Positions 34,115 through 46,137 of a stretch of DNA of 64,000 nt are shown here, one piece after another. The stretch lies in assembly GCF_950023065.1 (NCBI RefSeq), contig NC_088677.1, positions 70,643,469 through 70,707,468 of the forward strand. The letters are read 5' to 3'. Source of the stretch: Planococcus citri. Taxonomy: Eukaryota > Arthropoda > Insecta > Hemiptera > Pseudococcidae. Below the pieces are notes generated by a model. That model saw only the letters and a program-made list of their open reading frames with translations, had not been told where the DNA came from and searched no databases. Position numbers and translations under genes: made by a program. Position 1 is the stretch's first letter. Each line of letters starts with the position of its first letter.

Positions 34115-34561
34115 GACAAGAAGAAAGTACATACCGAACAGGCGACGTTGCCAATAATATATTTTGAACAATGTATTGTCGCTTGCGAGAATCGCTGCTT
34201 TTATTTTAACTGGGGAGATTCAGGTACTTTCAATTACCAAATTGGCACCTATTATACTTATGCAATTTATGTACTATTCGACCAAATCTCTGTTATGCGG
34301 GCTCATTCCATAATCAAGATGTCTATCTGTTGGTTGGAAATCGCATTCGAGAAAAAATCATTCCGATTGTTCAAAACGAAGTCCGCTCTCCGCTACCTAT
34401 TGTCGATGGTTATTGAACCTGCACAGCGGCCATATCGAGAAAGACAAGCTGATATGTCTAAGGAATGTTCGCTACCCATAACTTTCCCAACTTATTCACC
34501 ACCCAAATACGTACCTGACCACTCGATTCAAATCGATCCATTCGAACCGGAACCACCGTAG
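34115..34561 (+). repeat. Duplicated coding-like segment, copy 1
   Basis: Matches 44098-44545 at high identity. One frame opens as PIIYFEQCIVACENRCFYFN; another reads LVGNRIREKIIPIVQNEV. Because both copies are broken in every frame, the ancestral frame is unclear. The upstream text PPAFVENEYCRR recurs near 57612. It looks like a piece of a transposon protein I do not recognise. Confidence 0.45.
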
Positions 34562-35256
34562 GATACACCACCCTCGGATACACCACCCTCATCCTGGCGA
34601 TGATAATTAAGAGAAATGTGTTCAATTGGGTCGGGGTCTTAAAAGCAAAAATTGAAGAAGCGAAAAGTTCTACAAGGTGTTTCATCTTGAGCAAAAACAC
34701 AAATGGTTCTTCAAGTTCCAGAAAAGATTCCAGAAAAGAAGAAATTTAAAACTCTTGCTCGATGCCGCCATCAATCACGCCACCTACACCAAAAACAGCT
34801 AATCAGTGGTCGGTAAGTAAATTTTTCATAATTTCTTTTCATTTTTATATTTTTTAATTCGTCATGTCGACGCTCTCTTCATGTAATAATAAATTTTTGT
34901 GATACCTAATGAAAAATCCCCAGGTAATCTCAAACTTTTTGTCAACTTCTTTCCCCTTATTTCATCATACTGATGCTTTTCTCATATAACGTTCAATTTT
35001 TGAATTTAAGATATTAATTTATTCCAATATCCGTATTTCAATACTTTCATCAATTCTAGACAAAATGGGAGTACTATACAGACAAAAATAAGAAGGTGCC
35101 ATGCCACCATAATGAAAGACCTCAAGAGATTTGCAGTTAGGAAATTCAATTACAAATGGCATTCTCACTGTCCACAATTCGACCGCCGAGGAATCCATCA
35201 CCTATTAAAAGAGAAAATGCCGCCCTGTAGCGTGATTTCGTTGGGATATAAATGAA

Positions 35257-36772
35257 ATGAAAGAGCAGGCAAACCAAGAGGATGCATACAAGGAAATTCG
35301 ACGTTTATTTGGAACAATGATTCTGCGTGGACTCAGACGGTTAGTGATCTTGCCGACGGTTCTTGGAGACGATGCTAACCTGATGAAAAGACGTTTCAAA
35401 TTTCGATTATTCCTGAAAGAACAAGCTGATCTTATCAATGACCAATTTCGAGGAACAGTAAATGTCCAATACGTGTCATCGCTGGAGCCAATCTTTGACA
35501 ATACCAAGAATTGGGGCATCGACGGTAAATAATGGTAGCCCATTTCTTGGGTTCCACGTAATATTGGAAACGGCCTTACACCTTATGCCATTCCTGAACT
35601 CACATTTCCGCAATCTCGGCGGATAGGTCTTTTTGTAGGGGTAATCTGGTCGAAGTTTTCGTTCTTTTTTGTTTTGGTTTATTTGAACCCATAGTTAATA
35701 ATACATGGAATGATTCAACCTTAATTAGTACATAGTAGTCGGCGCTTACATAAATAGATGAATCCTGTGTAAGAGGCTATATTGACATCTCTGCAGGTTT
35801 CGAGCAAGTGGTTGACAGTACTGACGAAATAACAAAGTGAGTCTCAAAAAATATAAACCTATTTTGAAAAATTATTTCATATTATGAATTTTTGAATACC
35901 TTTAGCCCACCTGTTGAATTCGAAGATTCGTATGTAGCATTGTAGCTGTTGAAGAATTGTGTGTAACAGATGTATTCGAGCAAATTGAACCCATGGTATA
36001 ATAGTACCTGGAATGATTCAACCTTAATTAGTAGTAGTCGGCGCTTACATACAGACGAATCCTATGTAAGTAACAGGTTATATTGACATTGCTGCAGGTT
36101 TCGAACAAGTAGTTGACAGTACTGACGAAATAACAAAGTGAGTCTCTCATTTTTTTTTTCGAGTACATAAAGTAGATATTTTAAATTATTTATCAATTTT
36201 TTTTAGGCCTATTGTCCATAAATACTGGTGGGAGCATGAACCTACAGCGAAAGTACAGCCTTATTAATTTGGGGTGAATATTACTTTCAATTTTCTCATT
36301 TTTTATTTTTAAAACAGTAAATTAATTCTTATTTTTCCTACAAAGGATCGAAAATATCTCCGAGTATGTCCCAACACCTAACAGATTTTGGGGTTATGGC
36401 GATCCGCAGGCACAATGGAAGAAAGCGAAGAAGGCTTTAAAATTCAAGTTAGTATGGTTTTTATAATAATGTTACAATGATCGGCACAAAATGAATAAAT
36501 CATTTATTTTTATGTTTTCAGTGAAGCTTCTACGTCGAAATCTGAAGAAGAAGAAAAACCGAAAAACCCCCCAAAAAAGAAAAAGTATGGTTTTTATAAT
36601 AATGTTAAAATGATCGGAACAAAATGAATAAATGGTTTATTTTTACGTTTTCAGTGAAGCTTCTACATCGAAATCTGTAGAAGAAGAAAAACCCAAAAAC
36701 CCCCCAAAAAAGAAGAAACGTTTCAGTAAAAATTGGAATCGCATCAGATCTCTTGGGAGTTACAAATATTAG
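35257..36772 (+). CDS. Spliced gene with duplicated exons and alternative 3' ends, unrecognised
   Basis: Exon 1, 35257-35524 (phase 1 end), is followed by a 40-nt exon present twice (35797-35836 and 36098-36137; both FEQVVDSTDEIT, phase 2 end). Three continuations all fit phase 2: 35906-35945 (stop TAG), 36207-36267 (stop TAA), or 36346-36447 + 36522-36584 + 36655-36772 (stop TAG). The last two of these are themselves a tandem duplication (ASTSKSEEEEKPKNPPKKKK). The longest form is about 197 aa: a charged helical N-terminus and a highly basic, NLS-like tail. No domain recognised. Every junction is GT/AG and no stop interrupts the chain, unlike the surrounding relics. The upstream flank is family X repeat, so it may belong to a repeat, but phase preservation argues for function or youth. 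Confidence 0.5.
36448..36720 (+). repeat. Tandem duplication of intron plus exon (about 135 bp x 2)
   Basis: Units at about 36448-36584 and 36585-36720 share GTATGGTTTTTATAATAATG, the branch region and the exon beginning TGAAGCTTCTAC. A separate duplication of about 150 bp (35690-35840 and 35990-36142) carries the 40-nt exon. Confidence 0.8.
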
Positions 36773-37011
36773 ATGATCAAATTTCTTCTCGAAGTAAAGG
36801 TTTTTTATAAGAACTAACTTTTTACGTTTTTCTCACAGTAAAAATTTGAAAATTTTCAAATTGCTTTTTTATGGCAAAGTAAACTTAATTACACTTTGCC
36901 GTAGCTTCTTACGATTAATTCTATGGTAAAAAAACATCAAGGCTCTAATCAATCCAACGATGGACATAATATAGAGCAAAATATCCAAACTAATGACACA
37001 AACTCCCAATC

Positions 37012-37218
37012 CAAGGGAAAAAACTAAAACCTAAGGTCACTCTGGGTAACATAAACAACACAACTTCATTTTTTGGCAATAATGAGTCTGACAAAATTCA
37101 TTTTAAGGCAATTCTGAATGGGAAACCAATTACTGCAATAATTGATAATGGGAGTGGAGTCACCTGTCTGAATGAACGATGGTATGATAAAATGATGCCC
37201 TTAGAAGAGGCAGACATT
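37012..37218 (+). pseudogene. Retropepsin-like fragment of an LTR retrotransposon
   Basis: The open frame reads KAILNGKPITAIIDNGSGVT then ERWYDKMMPLEE, stopping at TAG 37219-37221. This is the layout of an LTR-element aspartic protease (hydrophobic strands, then D-(T/S)-G-(A/S)), but the catalytic triplet is Asp-Asn-Gly. The protease normally cleaves Gag-Pol. The wording YEKMMPL recurs at 57483, next to gag-like sequence. Confidence 0.5.
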
Positions 37219-37436
37219 TAGGCTAGCGATCTCTGCAATAACCCTGTAAAATTTCAGGATCCTGTCTTCAAATCCACCAGCCGTCCAAAAGTACCATTAG
37301 AATGTCGTTTTTCTTTTGGCTGTGGCTGAAAAACGACATCGATTAAAAAATTAATTAGTCGGTTAAGGAATAGTGAACGAATTACATGTTAAATTTTAAA
37401 GGTCTTCGCGACTCTTCATTTTTTCGTTGTTGACCG

Positions 37437-38047
37437 CAGGGGTGCTAACCTTAATTATTTTAATTAAGGTTACGGTTTCACACCAATTTTTTTGTTGACA
37501 TTTTTCGGTTTTGATTTCGGTTTCGGTTTTGAAATTCAAAATTTCGGTTTCAGTTTCGGTTTCGGTTTTACTCACAAAAATTCCGGTTTTGGTTTCGGTT
37601 TTCGGTTTTTTTGGGTTTCACATATTTTTTAAAAAAATTTCTTCGCAACCCAAACAGCAACAACCAAGGACCCAATTTGTTAGGTTCAGTTCATTATATT
37701 TATCAATTTCCCTGGATTTCGACTTTCGAGTCTCAAAAGTGAAAAATTAGAAAAAATCTCCCCAAAAAAATTTAAAAAACCGAAAAAAACCCAACAGAAA
37801 ACCTTAGAAAACCGAAAAAAACCCAAACTGAAAACCGAAAAAAACCGAAATAAATTATATTGGTTTAGGTTTCGGTTTCACTCACGCTGCTTCATTATTT
37901 TTGTTCTGGTTTTTTACGGTTTTTAAAAAAACCTATGAAATTTCGGTTTTTGTTTTCAGTTTGGGTTTGAAAATGGCTAAAATTATAGATCTTGTTTGGG
38001 TTTGGGTTTGGGTTTTCGGTTTTTTGCGGTTACGGTTAGCACCCCTG
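37437..38047. mobile_element. hAT-like MITE with GGTTTCGG repeats, 611 bp
   Basis: Ends CAGGGGTGCTAACC and GGTTAGCACCCCTG are inverted. Flanks TGTTGACCG and TGTTGACG form an imperfect 8-bp target duplication. The interior is a dense array of TTTCGGTT on one side (37505-37615) and AACCGAAA on the other (37780-37850), then TTTCGGTT again. Such subterminal repeats are transposase-binding sites in hAT elements; that role is inferred. No coding capacity. Confidence 0.65.
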
Positions 38048-38417
38048 TGTTGACGTAATTATTTTTATTATCTATCAATACTTCGGTTTTTCGCCTAGGC
38101 GATCTTGTATTAATTTTATCAATGAAAAATAGATCGTGATTAATTTTTCCGGAGTCGGTTTTTGATTTGTGATTTTCCGAATGAGAGCTCTGAATATTTC
38201 TGGATTCGAGAGGAACATTGATTGACTCCGTTACATTATGCTGAAATTTTTTCATTATTTTACTGCCAGGTACATCATGGTTAAAAGATGAACGAGCCTG
38301 TACTATCCCCATGGGTGATGATGGACGGCAATGGACATGGTAATACATATATGCAAATTACTGTTACACAATTTTTTGCCAAATAGTTAATATAATTTAA
38401 AATTTTTTTTGTTCACA

Positions 38418-38643
38418 GTCAATCACAATAAGGGAAGTGATGGAACTCCCCATGTGGGAGTTTGACTGGATGCAAATATCTGTGGTTGCAGCCTGCCAGT
38501 AAGTGATTGAATGTTTTTTTTTTTTGCATCATGATTTTCAAAATACTGAATTTTATATATTGCAGCTGGCTGCCTATCATCCAATGTATTTATTATTTGG
38601 GAACTGCTGTTTCGAAACAATGAGGCTGGAGTCACGAAATAAT
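38418..38643 (+). pseudogene. Two exon-like segments, unrecognised
   Basis: Segment 38420-38499 (acceptor CACAG; REVMELPMWEFDWMQISVVA; donor CCA|GTAAGT) and segment 38567-38643 (acceptor TTGCAG; LAAYHPMYLLFGNCC, stop TAA). They are Trp/Met-rich and hydrophobic. Flanked on the right by family X (38676). No family recognised. Confidence 0.3.
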
Positions 38644-38675
38644 AATGTGTAATTGCTATGTATACTTTTGCCTCA

Positions 38676-39290
38676 CACAGTAAGTAAGTTTTTTTCATGA
38701 TTTCTTTTTTTACTTTTCTTTTCATTTTCATATAATGCAATTCGTCATGTTGACGCTGTTTTCATATAATATTAAAATTTTGTAATAATGCAAGTTATTC
38801 CAATCTCAGTTTTTTATTGATTCAGTTTTTCATAATTTTTCTTCAACTTCTTTCCCCCTTGTTTCGTCATACAAATACTTATGCTCTCTTTACAATAACA
38901 TTCAATTTTTGTATTTAGGAAATTAATTTTATTTCAATATCCATATTTTTAAATTTAATTCAATTTAAGTATTACTTCGAGATGCCAGACTGGATATTCT
39001 ATTTAGAAGACAGATGATGCAAACAAAAAATAACCCACATAAAAATAAGTAACCTATTCAAAATCGTCATCACGCTGACGACCATCTGTCAAACTGTCTT
39101 ATGAGCATGACTCACGTCATGCGACCAGAGAATGCACTAAGACGTTCAAAGAAATATTTTGCTCTCTTATAGGTGTCATTATTGCAACACCTATTACTGG
39201 AGGACACTGGTAATTATATTATTTTGATGAACTTATTGGTACATACACTTATACCAGTGAATGTTGGGAAATGTGTAATTAAAAATGTCT
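38676..39290 (+). repeat. Composite repeat family X, 5' module, second copy
   Basis: Near-identical to 31435-31700 joined to 32119-32430, lacking the GC-rich part between; so either this copy has a deletion or the other an insertion. Confidence 0.65.
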
Positions 39291-39461
39291 ACACCCATCA
39301 AACTGAAGAACTCAAATTAACATAGGTAAGTAGTTTTGAGAGAAACATCTCATTTTCATAGTTGGTAGTGTTTCTTTGAAATAATTTGAAATTGTTTCTT
39401 GGCGAAACAAGTCCACGTAAGTGTAATTGATTTGTTCTCGCTTAAAATAATTGAAGATAAT

Positions 39462-39593
39462 CAATGTAGTTGCAAGAAGAAAGGTTGCGACACAATGAGA
39501 TGCAGTTGTAAAAAAAAGATATTTCTTGCACAGAAGTGTGCAGCTGCATTCCTTGTATGTAGAAATGAGCAGAACTCGGACGCTCTCTTTTAG
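39462..39593 (+). repeat. CXC-like cysteine-rich module, copy 2
   Basis: Best-preserved first half: CSCKKKGCDTMRCSCKKK, then AQKCAAAFLVCRNEQNSD, ending in TAG. Cys spacing C-x-C-x3-GC-x4-C-x-C...C...C suits a zinc-binding CXC-type cluster. No matching upstream catalytic domain could be tied to it. Confidence 0.5.
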
Positions 39594-39739
39594 TAGATGA
39601 AGAAATTATTGATGATTCGTATGAATTATAAATTTTTATAATCATATTCACGTTTTCAAATTTTTGTATTTCATTTTCATTTGTTTTCGTTGATTTTTTG
39701 AGTGTAAGTGGCATAAGATGTTTAATGACACCAATACTA

Positions 39740-41190
39740 CTGTGGCGTCGTAAATCGCGCCAAAATGAAAATTAGAAATTATCAACCCCAAATTTTGAGA
39801 TTAAAACCTCAACTGAATAGTTGAGGAATAAATTAAAATTGTTAGAACTCTCAAAACCTCCTAAAAGCCTATTCGAATCTGATTTTATAGGGGAATTGTT
39901 GTACTTAATCTGGTTAATAGGGCTCACCCTCATATCTTCCATCAACATATATCTATTAAAATATGGTGGGATATCAATATAAGGAAAAATAGACCCCCAC
40001 TGGTAGCCCCGAGAAAATATAAGGTAGCAAAAGCACAAATTGATTCCGAATGTAATGAGTTAGAAACATCCCAAATGTGAACTTGTATATTTTATGATAG
40101 GGGACCATTATTATTAATATGTGTTATTTGTATAGATTGCCCAGTAACCTCTAAGGTGTGTGGACACCCCTTCTGAAAGGAGGGGGAAGCCTTACACATT
40201 CCTAAATTCTAATTATATCAATGCTGCAAAAATAATCTGTGATTATAATTTTCTTTTACATTTTGTTTGTTATTTGTTATTAATTGTTATATAATGTTGA
40301 TCTGTTTTATTTCTTGTTATTATATAACTCTATTGTCTTATTCTCAAAATTGTGATTATCATCTTGCCAAAGGCTTAACCGATCTTGATATATAACTATT
40401 GAGAAAATTGTCTTCTCAAAGAGAAAAAAAAAATTATACATATTTCTATGATTATTTTTTTTGATCAGTTGGGATTATTTTTAATCAGCTTTTATTCATA
40501 TGTATTCTATCCGTTGTGGGTTATAAATTGAGTAATATTGATTATTTTTTTGTTGATCAGTTGGGATTAATTTTAATCAGTTTTTATTCATATGTATCAC
40601 CAAATTCATGTGATTATATGTTTCTTTAATTGTTTTATTTTAATTGTTATGTACATTTTAAATTGTATTTTCCCTATATATATTTTTTGTCTTCATCGGC
40701 TACTGGGTTTTTATGTTAGCGCGTGGTCGCCCTCGCTTCTAAAGGAGGGGGGAATTCGTGGCGTCGTAAATCGCGCCATATTCGACGACTCGGTGTTCTC
40801 GTAAGAAAACACGAGCCATCCAATGAATTTTTGTTGATTCTTGAAAAAAAAAAACCATCCGCCAATGCGATGGCTAAAATATCACGCCATCGCATCGGCG
40901 GATACAAAATCCGCCGATCGTGCAACTTTGTATGGAAAAAGTTGCACACGGCTCGAGGAGGCGATCACGGCGATCACGCCATATTTCCAGCAGTTTCAGT
41001 GGAAATCGACCACTGACGATTAACCATCGGTGGATCGATAAAAGTCAGTCGCGTTAGGTACTTCGTAGGACAACAACATCGTCCTAATTACCGACCAATA
41101 AAGTTGTAATATGTAATCGATAAAATAAAGTGTTAAATTGATTTGAATGTTCGTCAATCATTTTTTGAGAAATTAACATCGGTAATATCA
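39740..41190 (+). mobile_element. Degenerate LTR retrotransposon remnant (probably copia)
   Basis: TGTGGCGTCGTAAATCGCGC occurs at 39740 and, bar the first base, at 40757. The second copy is preceded by a purine tract (AAAGGAGGGGGG, 40740-40751), as expected of a polypurine tract before a 3' LTR. The LTR-like part runs from 40757 to about 41190, with related sequence at 44625-44800. The interior is AT-rich, non-coding, with an 87-bp near-tandem repeat (40466 and 40553). Most of the internal region is gone. Confidence 0.45.
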
Positions 41191-41209
41191 AGTTCAGAAA
41201 TATTGGTAA

Positions 41210-41352
41210 AGATCTACGTGACACTACCTATGTAGTTTTGAAGGGTCGCCGGCATGAGGGGAACCATGACCCACTGGTTCAAATTGAGCAGTGGCCACCT
41301 CTGAATGATCACGCCTATACTCTGAAGATCCCGATTTTTGATCCCCAGACAG
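41210..41352 (+). pseudogene. Exon-like segment ending in a donor
   Basis: The frame reads LRDTTYVVLKGRRHEGNHDP and PPLNDHAYTLKIPIFDPQTG, ending GACAG|GTAAGA. Beta-strand-like and GC-richer than the flanks, but no start, partner exon or family could be identified. Confidence 0.3.
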
Positions 41353-41578
41353 GTAAGAAATAATTTGCATATTTTTTTCAGTGTATGCCCTTTCATTTTT
41401 AATAGTAATTTATTTGGTGATTATGATGTGTGTTCTTTATAGTGAATAGGGTATTTATTTTTGAGTTTAGAATAGATTTATTCGTTGAATCTTTTTATTT
41501 TTGAGTTGATTGCGACTTCACAGTAAGAAAAAATTGTATGGAAAAACCAAACATCTTCAAGAACTTCTGAAGTAAAAA

Positions 41579-42290
41579 TTGGCTATCATATTCAATTCAA
41601 CGCGAAAATGTCAGAGAACTTTAAGTAAGAGAATCAAAAATAATAATAAAATCGAACCCACACCGGATTGCAGTTGTGAATGCGGTAGTAAACACACGCA
41701 ATTTGGCTTTTGCCCGCAAAAATATCTTGTGCACGTGAATAATCGACATTTTCCTTATTTTGGTAAAATTGTAAAAATTCAAGACTGTGGCCCCTCCAAT
41801 ATTGAAGGTAGGCAAAAACGTCATAAGACGAAAATTCATCTGAAGGTGAATACAATGTGATTCCATACGTTTTGAGTTTTAAATTTGGTCATTTTTTGAT
41901 AGGTAACATTTTTACAAAATATGCCAGTACACATACATACTCGTATATGTATTGAGTAAATAATTCAATGTCTCACTCTTCGAGGGTCGAAGACAGAAAT
42001 ACCGCAGAATTTCCATTTACGACACTTCTGAATAAGGGCCTTTATCCTACTAGAGCGATAAATACTAATATAATTATATAATATTTGATTGACAGGTATT
42101 CAACATTCTATACCCAGACAATAAGTTATAATCAAGTCAAGAATACGTTCAACAACTGGAGGAACCAGATCTGGCCACAAGCGCCCACAAATCTCGAACA
42201 CTGGGCGCAACTGTTCCAGAGCAATGACAATTTGGAAAATGGGCTTGATCTTATCATTTCAATTGTTTTGCAGAATTTTTAATGTTAGAA
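41579..42290 (+). repeat. Composite repeat family X, coding-like module
   Basis: Contains CSCECGSKHTQFGFCPQKYL and FPYFGKIVKIQDCGPSNIEG, nearly the same as 53820-54000 in another frame state. A separate 60-codon block at 42085-42282 (NTFNNWRNQIWPQAPTNLEH) follows an acceptor. Open frames differ between copies, so all are relics. The protein is Cys/His-rich and of unknown family. Confidence 0.5.
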
Positions 42291-42499
42291 CCTGTTAATT
42301 CAGACGTGTTTATGTGTTGTTTGTATGTTCACAGGTTTTCGTTCGGAGATGAGTTTTTATTTCAAGATACATAAGACGAAAATTCGTCTGGAGGTGAATA
42401 TGTGATTCCATGAGTTGATTTTTAAATTTGGTCATTTTTTTGACAGGTAAAATATTTAAGAAGTATGAAAATTTAAAAATTTCACGTATCACCGCTTAA

Positions 42500-42800
42500 A
42501 ATAATTTAAGATAATCAATGCAGGTGCAAGAAAGGTTGCGACACAAAGAGATGCAGTTGTATGAAAAAAAAATTTCTTGCACAGAAGTGTGCAGCTGCAT
42601 TGGTTGTAGAAATGAGCAAAATTCGACCCCTCTCTTAGAAGATGAAGAAATTATTGATGTACTTATGCGGATTTCATCGAAGTTGATGCTGAAGATGAGT
42701 TCGAAGACACTGACAAGGATAAAGTCGAATGCATCGAAATTCAACCAATACTAAAAGATGGACTCGCCGCAGATGATGTTGATGATCCATTTGAAGTATA
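42500..42800 (+). repeat. CXC-like cysteine-rich module, copy 3
   Basis: Contains the second half of the cluster in good form, KISCTEVCSCIGCRNEQN, followed by LLEDEEIIDV. Together with copy 2 it lets the full Cys pattern be seen. In frame 42518-42754 the first half is shifted. Confidence 0.5.
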
Positions 42801-43017
42801 CATTTTTATAATCATATTCAGTTTTAAAATGTGGCAATAATGGCAGCCTATTTAATGAGCACATATCCCTTACAATTATCGAGTATCGAGTCTATGGATT
42901 TGTTCGATGGCGAACTAAAAATCAAGAGACCCTTACAACCAGCGGCCTAGGGAGGTATAGAGCCTCCTGAGAGTTGTCAATCTATAACAAAACATGCCTA
43001 CCCCAAATCAATGGACT

Positions 43018-44040
43018 GATCGCAATTTCGCCATTAATTTCATAATTTCACTCTTAACTAAAATATCGCCCTATTAGGGTTAAAATTCTGCAGTATTCTG
43101 TCCATCGTAATGTATAAATTATGGTTATGATGCACAGAACCGGTGGATAGGCTGATTGATGTGATTTGATTGATCCTGTAAGGCTGCATGTGATCAATCT
43201 TTTGAAAACATAACGAAATTGAACTTCTGTTTCTTATTAGGTGGCTCCAAATTTCTCTATAGAGTGGATGGACAGGTGGTCTTTCTAATGCCGTCAATTT
43301 TCGCAAACGTTCAACTTAGTCTGAATTAACTTAAACTATGTTTTAATTTGAATAAAAGCTATGCAGGTTACATTCGTATTTGTCTCATTTATAGAACGGG
43401 GTCATCGCCCCAAGCGCTCGTAATTTTCTTTGTATTGTATTCTTTGTGATGTTAGAGGGGCGATAATAATACTGACAATACGACTAAAAGTAAGTATTGC
43501 CTCACACAGGCCACGAGTATGTATTCAATTCTGAGGACCTAGCCAGGTATTCTCAAAATGAAGGTATGCGAAACAAGTGTAATAAGGTATACTTTTCCTT
43601 CCCCTATAGAAGCCTTTATTATGTATAAACGAATCATACTCTTACACTCAAGAGACATCGAAAACCACATGATTGGAGAAAATACCAAAATATATGAAAA
43701 TAGTCTCACGAGCTGTAAATAAAAGCTACTAGGAGATATTATTAAAAGATCCAAACAACACACTTAAGATAATATTAAATTTATAGGGAAGCGGATCTGA
43801 AGATTTCACCGAGACATTTGTCATCTTCAAAAACCACTCCATTCACAAAAGGAATGCGACACATCGTCATAGCCGGTTAAACAGAGGTCCTCATAAGCAT
43901 ATGCTTATTTGACGTCATTTAAATGGCAATATATGGAATGGAGCCATAGAACCTACGAAGGATATATGGCCAATATGGTAACATCAAAGATATCAATATA
44001 TGAAATGAGAGAACCAAACCAACGGCAGTACTGAATTTTA
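43018..44040 (+). repeat. Composite repeat family X, copy 3
   Basis: Nearly collinear with 29865-31000, with a deletion of about 50 bp near 43325 and private changes near 43090-43180. It runs on into the 44098 segment, showing the module order of the longer parent element. Confidence 0.7.
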
Positions 44041-44097
44041 TTTAAGGCAGATTGAACCGACAACAAGTAAGTATTTTTTTTTTTTTTCCAATACCTA

Positions 44098-44545
44098 CCA
44101 AACAGACGACGTTGCCAATAATATATTTTGAACAATGTATTGTCGCTTGCGAGATTCGCTGCTTTTATTTCAACTGGGGAGACTCGGGTACTTTCAATTA
44201 CCAAATTGGCACCTATTATACTTATGCGATTTACATACTATTCGACCAAATCACTGTTATGCGGGCCCATTCCATAATCGAGACGTCTATCTGTTGGTTG
44301 GAAATCGCATTCGAGAAAAAATCTTTCTGATTGTTCAACACGAAGTCCGCTTTCCGCTACCTATTGTCGATGGTTATTGAACCCGCACAGTGGGCATATT
44401 GAGAAAGACAAGCTGATATGTCTAACGAATGTTTGCTACCCATAACTTTCCCAACTTATGCACCACCCGAATACGTACCTGACCAAGTGACCACTCGATT
44501 CAAATCTGTCCATTCGAACCGGAACCACCGTATACGTACCAGCGC
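44098..44545 (+). repeat. Duplicated coding-like segment, copy 2
   Basis: Second copy of 34115-34561, with the same PIIYFEQCIVACEIRCFYFN opening and the same downstream TYAPPEYVPD wording. Ends near the (GTAA)n run. Confidence 0.5.
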
Positions 44546-44590
44546 GGAGGAAACACTAATGAAAATTGCATGTAGTTTATTTGCTTATAC

Positions 44591-44620
<30 letters not shown>
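44591..44620. repeat. (AGTA)n microsatellite
   Basis: About seven tetranucleotide units of AGTA, grown on what looks like a GTAAGT splice donor (ACAGTAAGTAAG...). Confidence 0.9.
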
Positions 44621-44622
<2 letters not shown>

Positions 44623-44830
44623 TTGTGGCGATGGAAAAAATCGGCCACATTCTGCGACTCCTGGTTTCGTATGAAAACACGAGCCGCCGAATTTTTTCAG
44701 GAAATTCGTATTTTCCATCCGCCAATACGATGGCAAAAATATCACACCATCGTTGCGGCGGATTCAAAAATTGCTGATGTGCAAGTTTGCACATAAGTCA
44801 TTCGGCACGAATTGTGAGTTTGGAAAATCA

Positions 44831-44962
44831 ACAACAGGTCTAATAATAACTTTATTCGGTGATGTAATATTTTGGAGAACGAAAAAACAAACTCATGTAG
44901 CATTATGAACCAAGGAGGCCGAATACATTGCTATGTCTTTGGCGGCAAGAGTTAGTGTGTAA
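44831..44962 (+). pseudogene. Ty1/copia RNase H fragment
   Basis: The frame reads VIFWRTKKQTHVAL, a stop (TGA), then TKEAEYIAMSLAAR. The order W(K/R)(S/T)KKQ..VALS..EAEY.A is the copia RNase H signature. About 43 codons remain. The LTR-like sequence at 44625-44800 immediately upstream resembles 40757-41000, so both probably come from one copia family. Confidence 0.75.
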
Positions 44963-45668
44963 TAGAGAAAACTTGCACTCAGCCTACATGAGGCGATTTC
45001 CACCAAAAACAGCTGATCAGCGCAGCGGTCAGTAAGTAAATTTTTCATAATTTCGTTTCATTTTCATATTTTTCAATTCGTCATGTCGACGCTCTCTTCA
45101 CATAATAATAAATTTTTGTGATACCTAATGAAAATCCCCAGCCTGTCAAGCAATCTGAAATATTCAATGTTTCTGTGATGTCACCCTGTGACATTGTTGT
45201 GACATTTACAAAAAAATATTGCTGTGATATTTACATGACATTGAAATTCCAAAAATCCAAAAAATATCATTCAGCAATGTCACTGAACTGTTGCTATGTG
45301 ACATTGTGAAATAACTGGAAAAAGGTATCACCATGATAAATCATGGAGATACATTTTTTTCATTTTTTTTGAAACTTTATTAATATTCTGTTTATTTATC
45401 AATCATTCGTACTATGACATTTTGAACAGTTGGCAACACTTACAACTTTTTGTTGCTAATTTTTGATTTTCGTGATTGTGTGATGGTTGATGGTGAATTT
45501 AATTATTTCGTCAGTTGAGATTTCAAATTTCAGAATTGTGAAATCTTTCAAGTTTCCTATTTTATGCCGGTGTTTTTAGAAATTAATTAGCGTGAACTGT
45601 GAAAATCTTGGTAAGCGTACTATTATTTTATACTTAATTTTGAAAATTTTTAAAATGCATTACTTGTT

Positions 45669-46130
45669 ATGGTGAAAATGAAAAAAAAAGTTATTTTTGA
45701 TTATAACACCTCCAAAAAAGTATTGAAAACTCCAAGTCTTCTCCCCTTAAACTATGCTTCCTTAAGTGGAAAACCTCAAAATCAAAGTAAGACTATCATT
45801 CGCCCAACTTCGCCAATGTGTCAGATGTCATCCATTGATATTTCACTGGACCATGAGATTTCACCGCTTGAAATTGAGTCAACCAGCGAAGTATCAACAA
45901 CACGTCCAATTTCACCTAATATTTCACTATCTCGTCGAGTTTTCTACCTCCTCCTTCTGAAATAGCGTTTGAAGAATGAAATAACATTCAAGCTGTCGAT
46001 TTTGATGTGAATGCTTTTGACCACATTCTTGCCAACCTACCAGACACACATGCAATATTTGATGATTTGAATGTTGAAGCATATCAAGATGTACAAGAGG
46101 ACTTGAGGTCGTACTTCAGTAAATTCAAGT
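45669..46130 (+). pseudogene. Frameshifted Ser-rich gene fragment, unrecognised
   Basis: A 98-codon frame from ATG 45669 (Ser/Pro/Thr-rich, basic start) continues in another frame after about 45940, with one stop, into an acidic block NAFDHILANLPDTHAIFDDL that ends near a possible donor (TTCAA|GTAGGT). One frameshift plus one stop suggest a recent pseudogene. Upstream, 45120-45600 shows only AT-rich leader-like sequence. Confidence 0.4.
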
Positions 46131-46137
46131 AGGTATA

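Noticed and set aside
37511..37750. SVSV-repeat frame
   Set aside because: Product of the GGTTTCGG array in a MITE.
44052..44380. Two overlapping plus-strand frames
   Set aside because: Both read the duplicated segment at 44098-44545; frames disagree with the copy at 34115, so the real frame is undecided.
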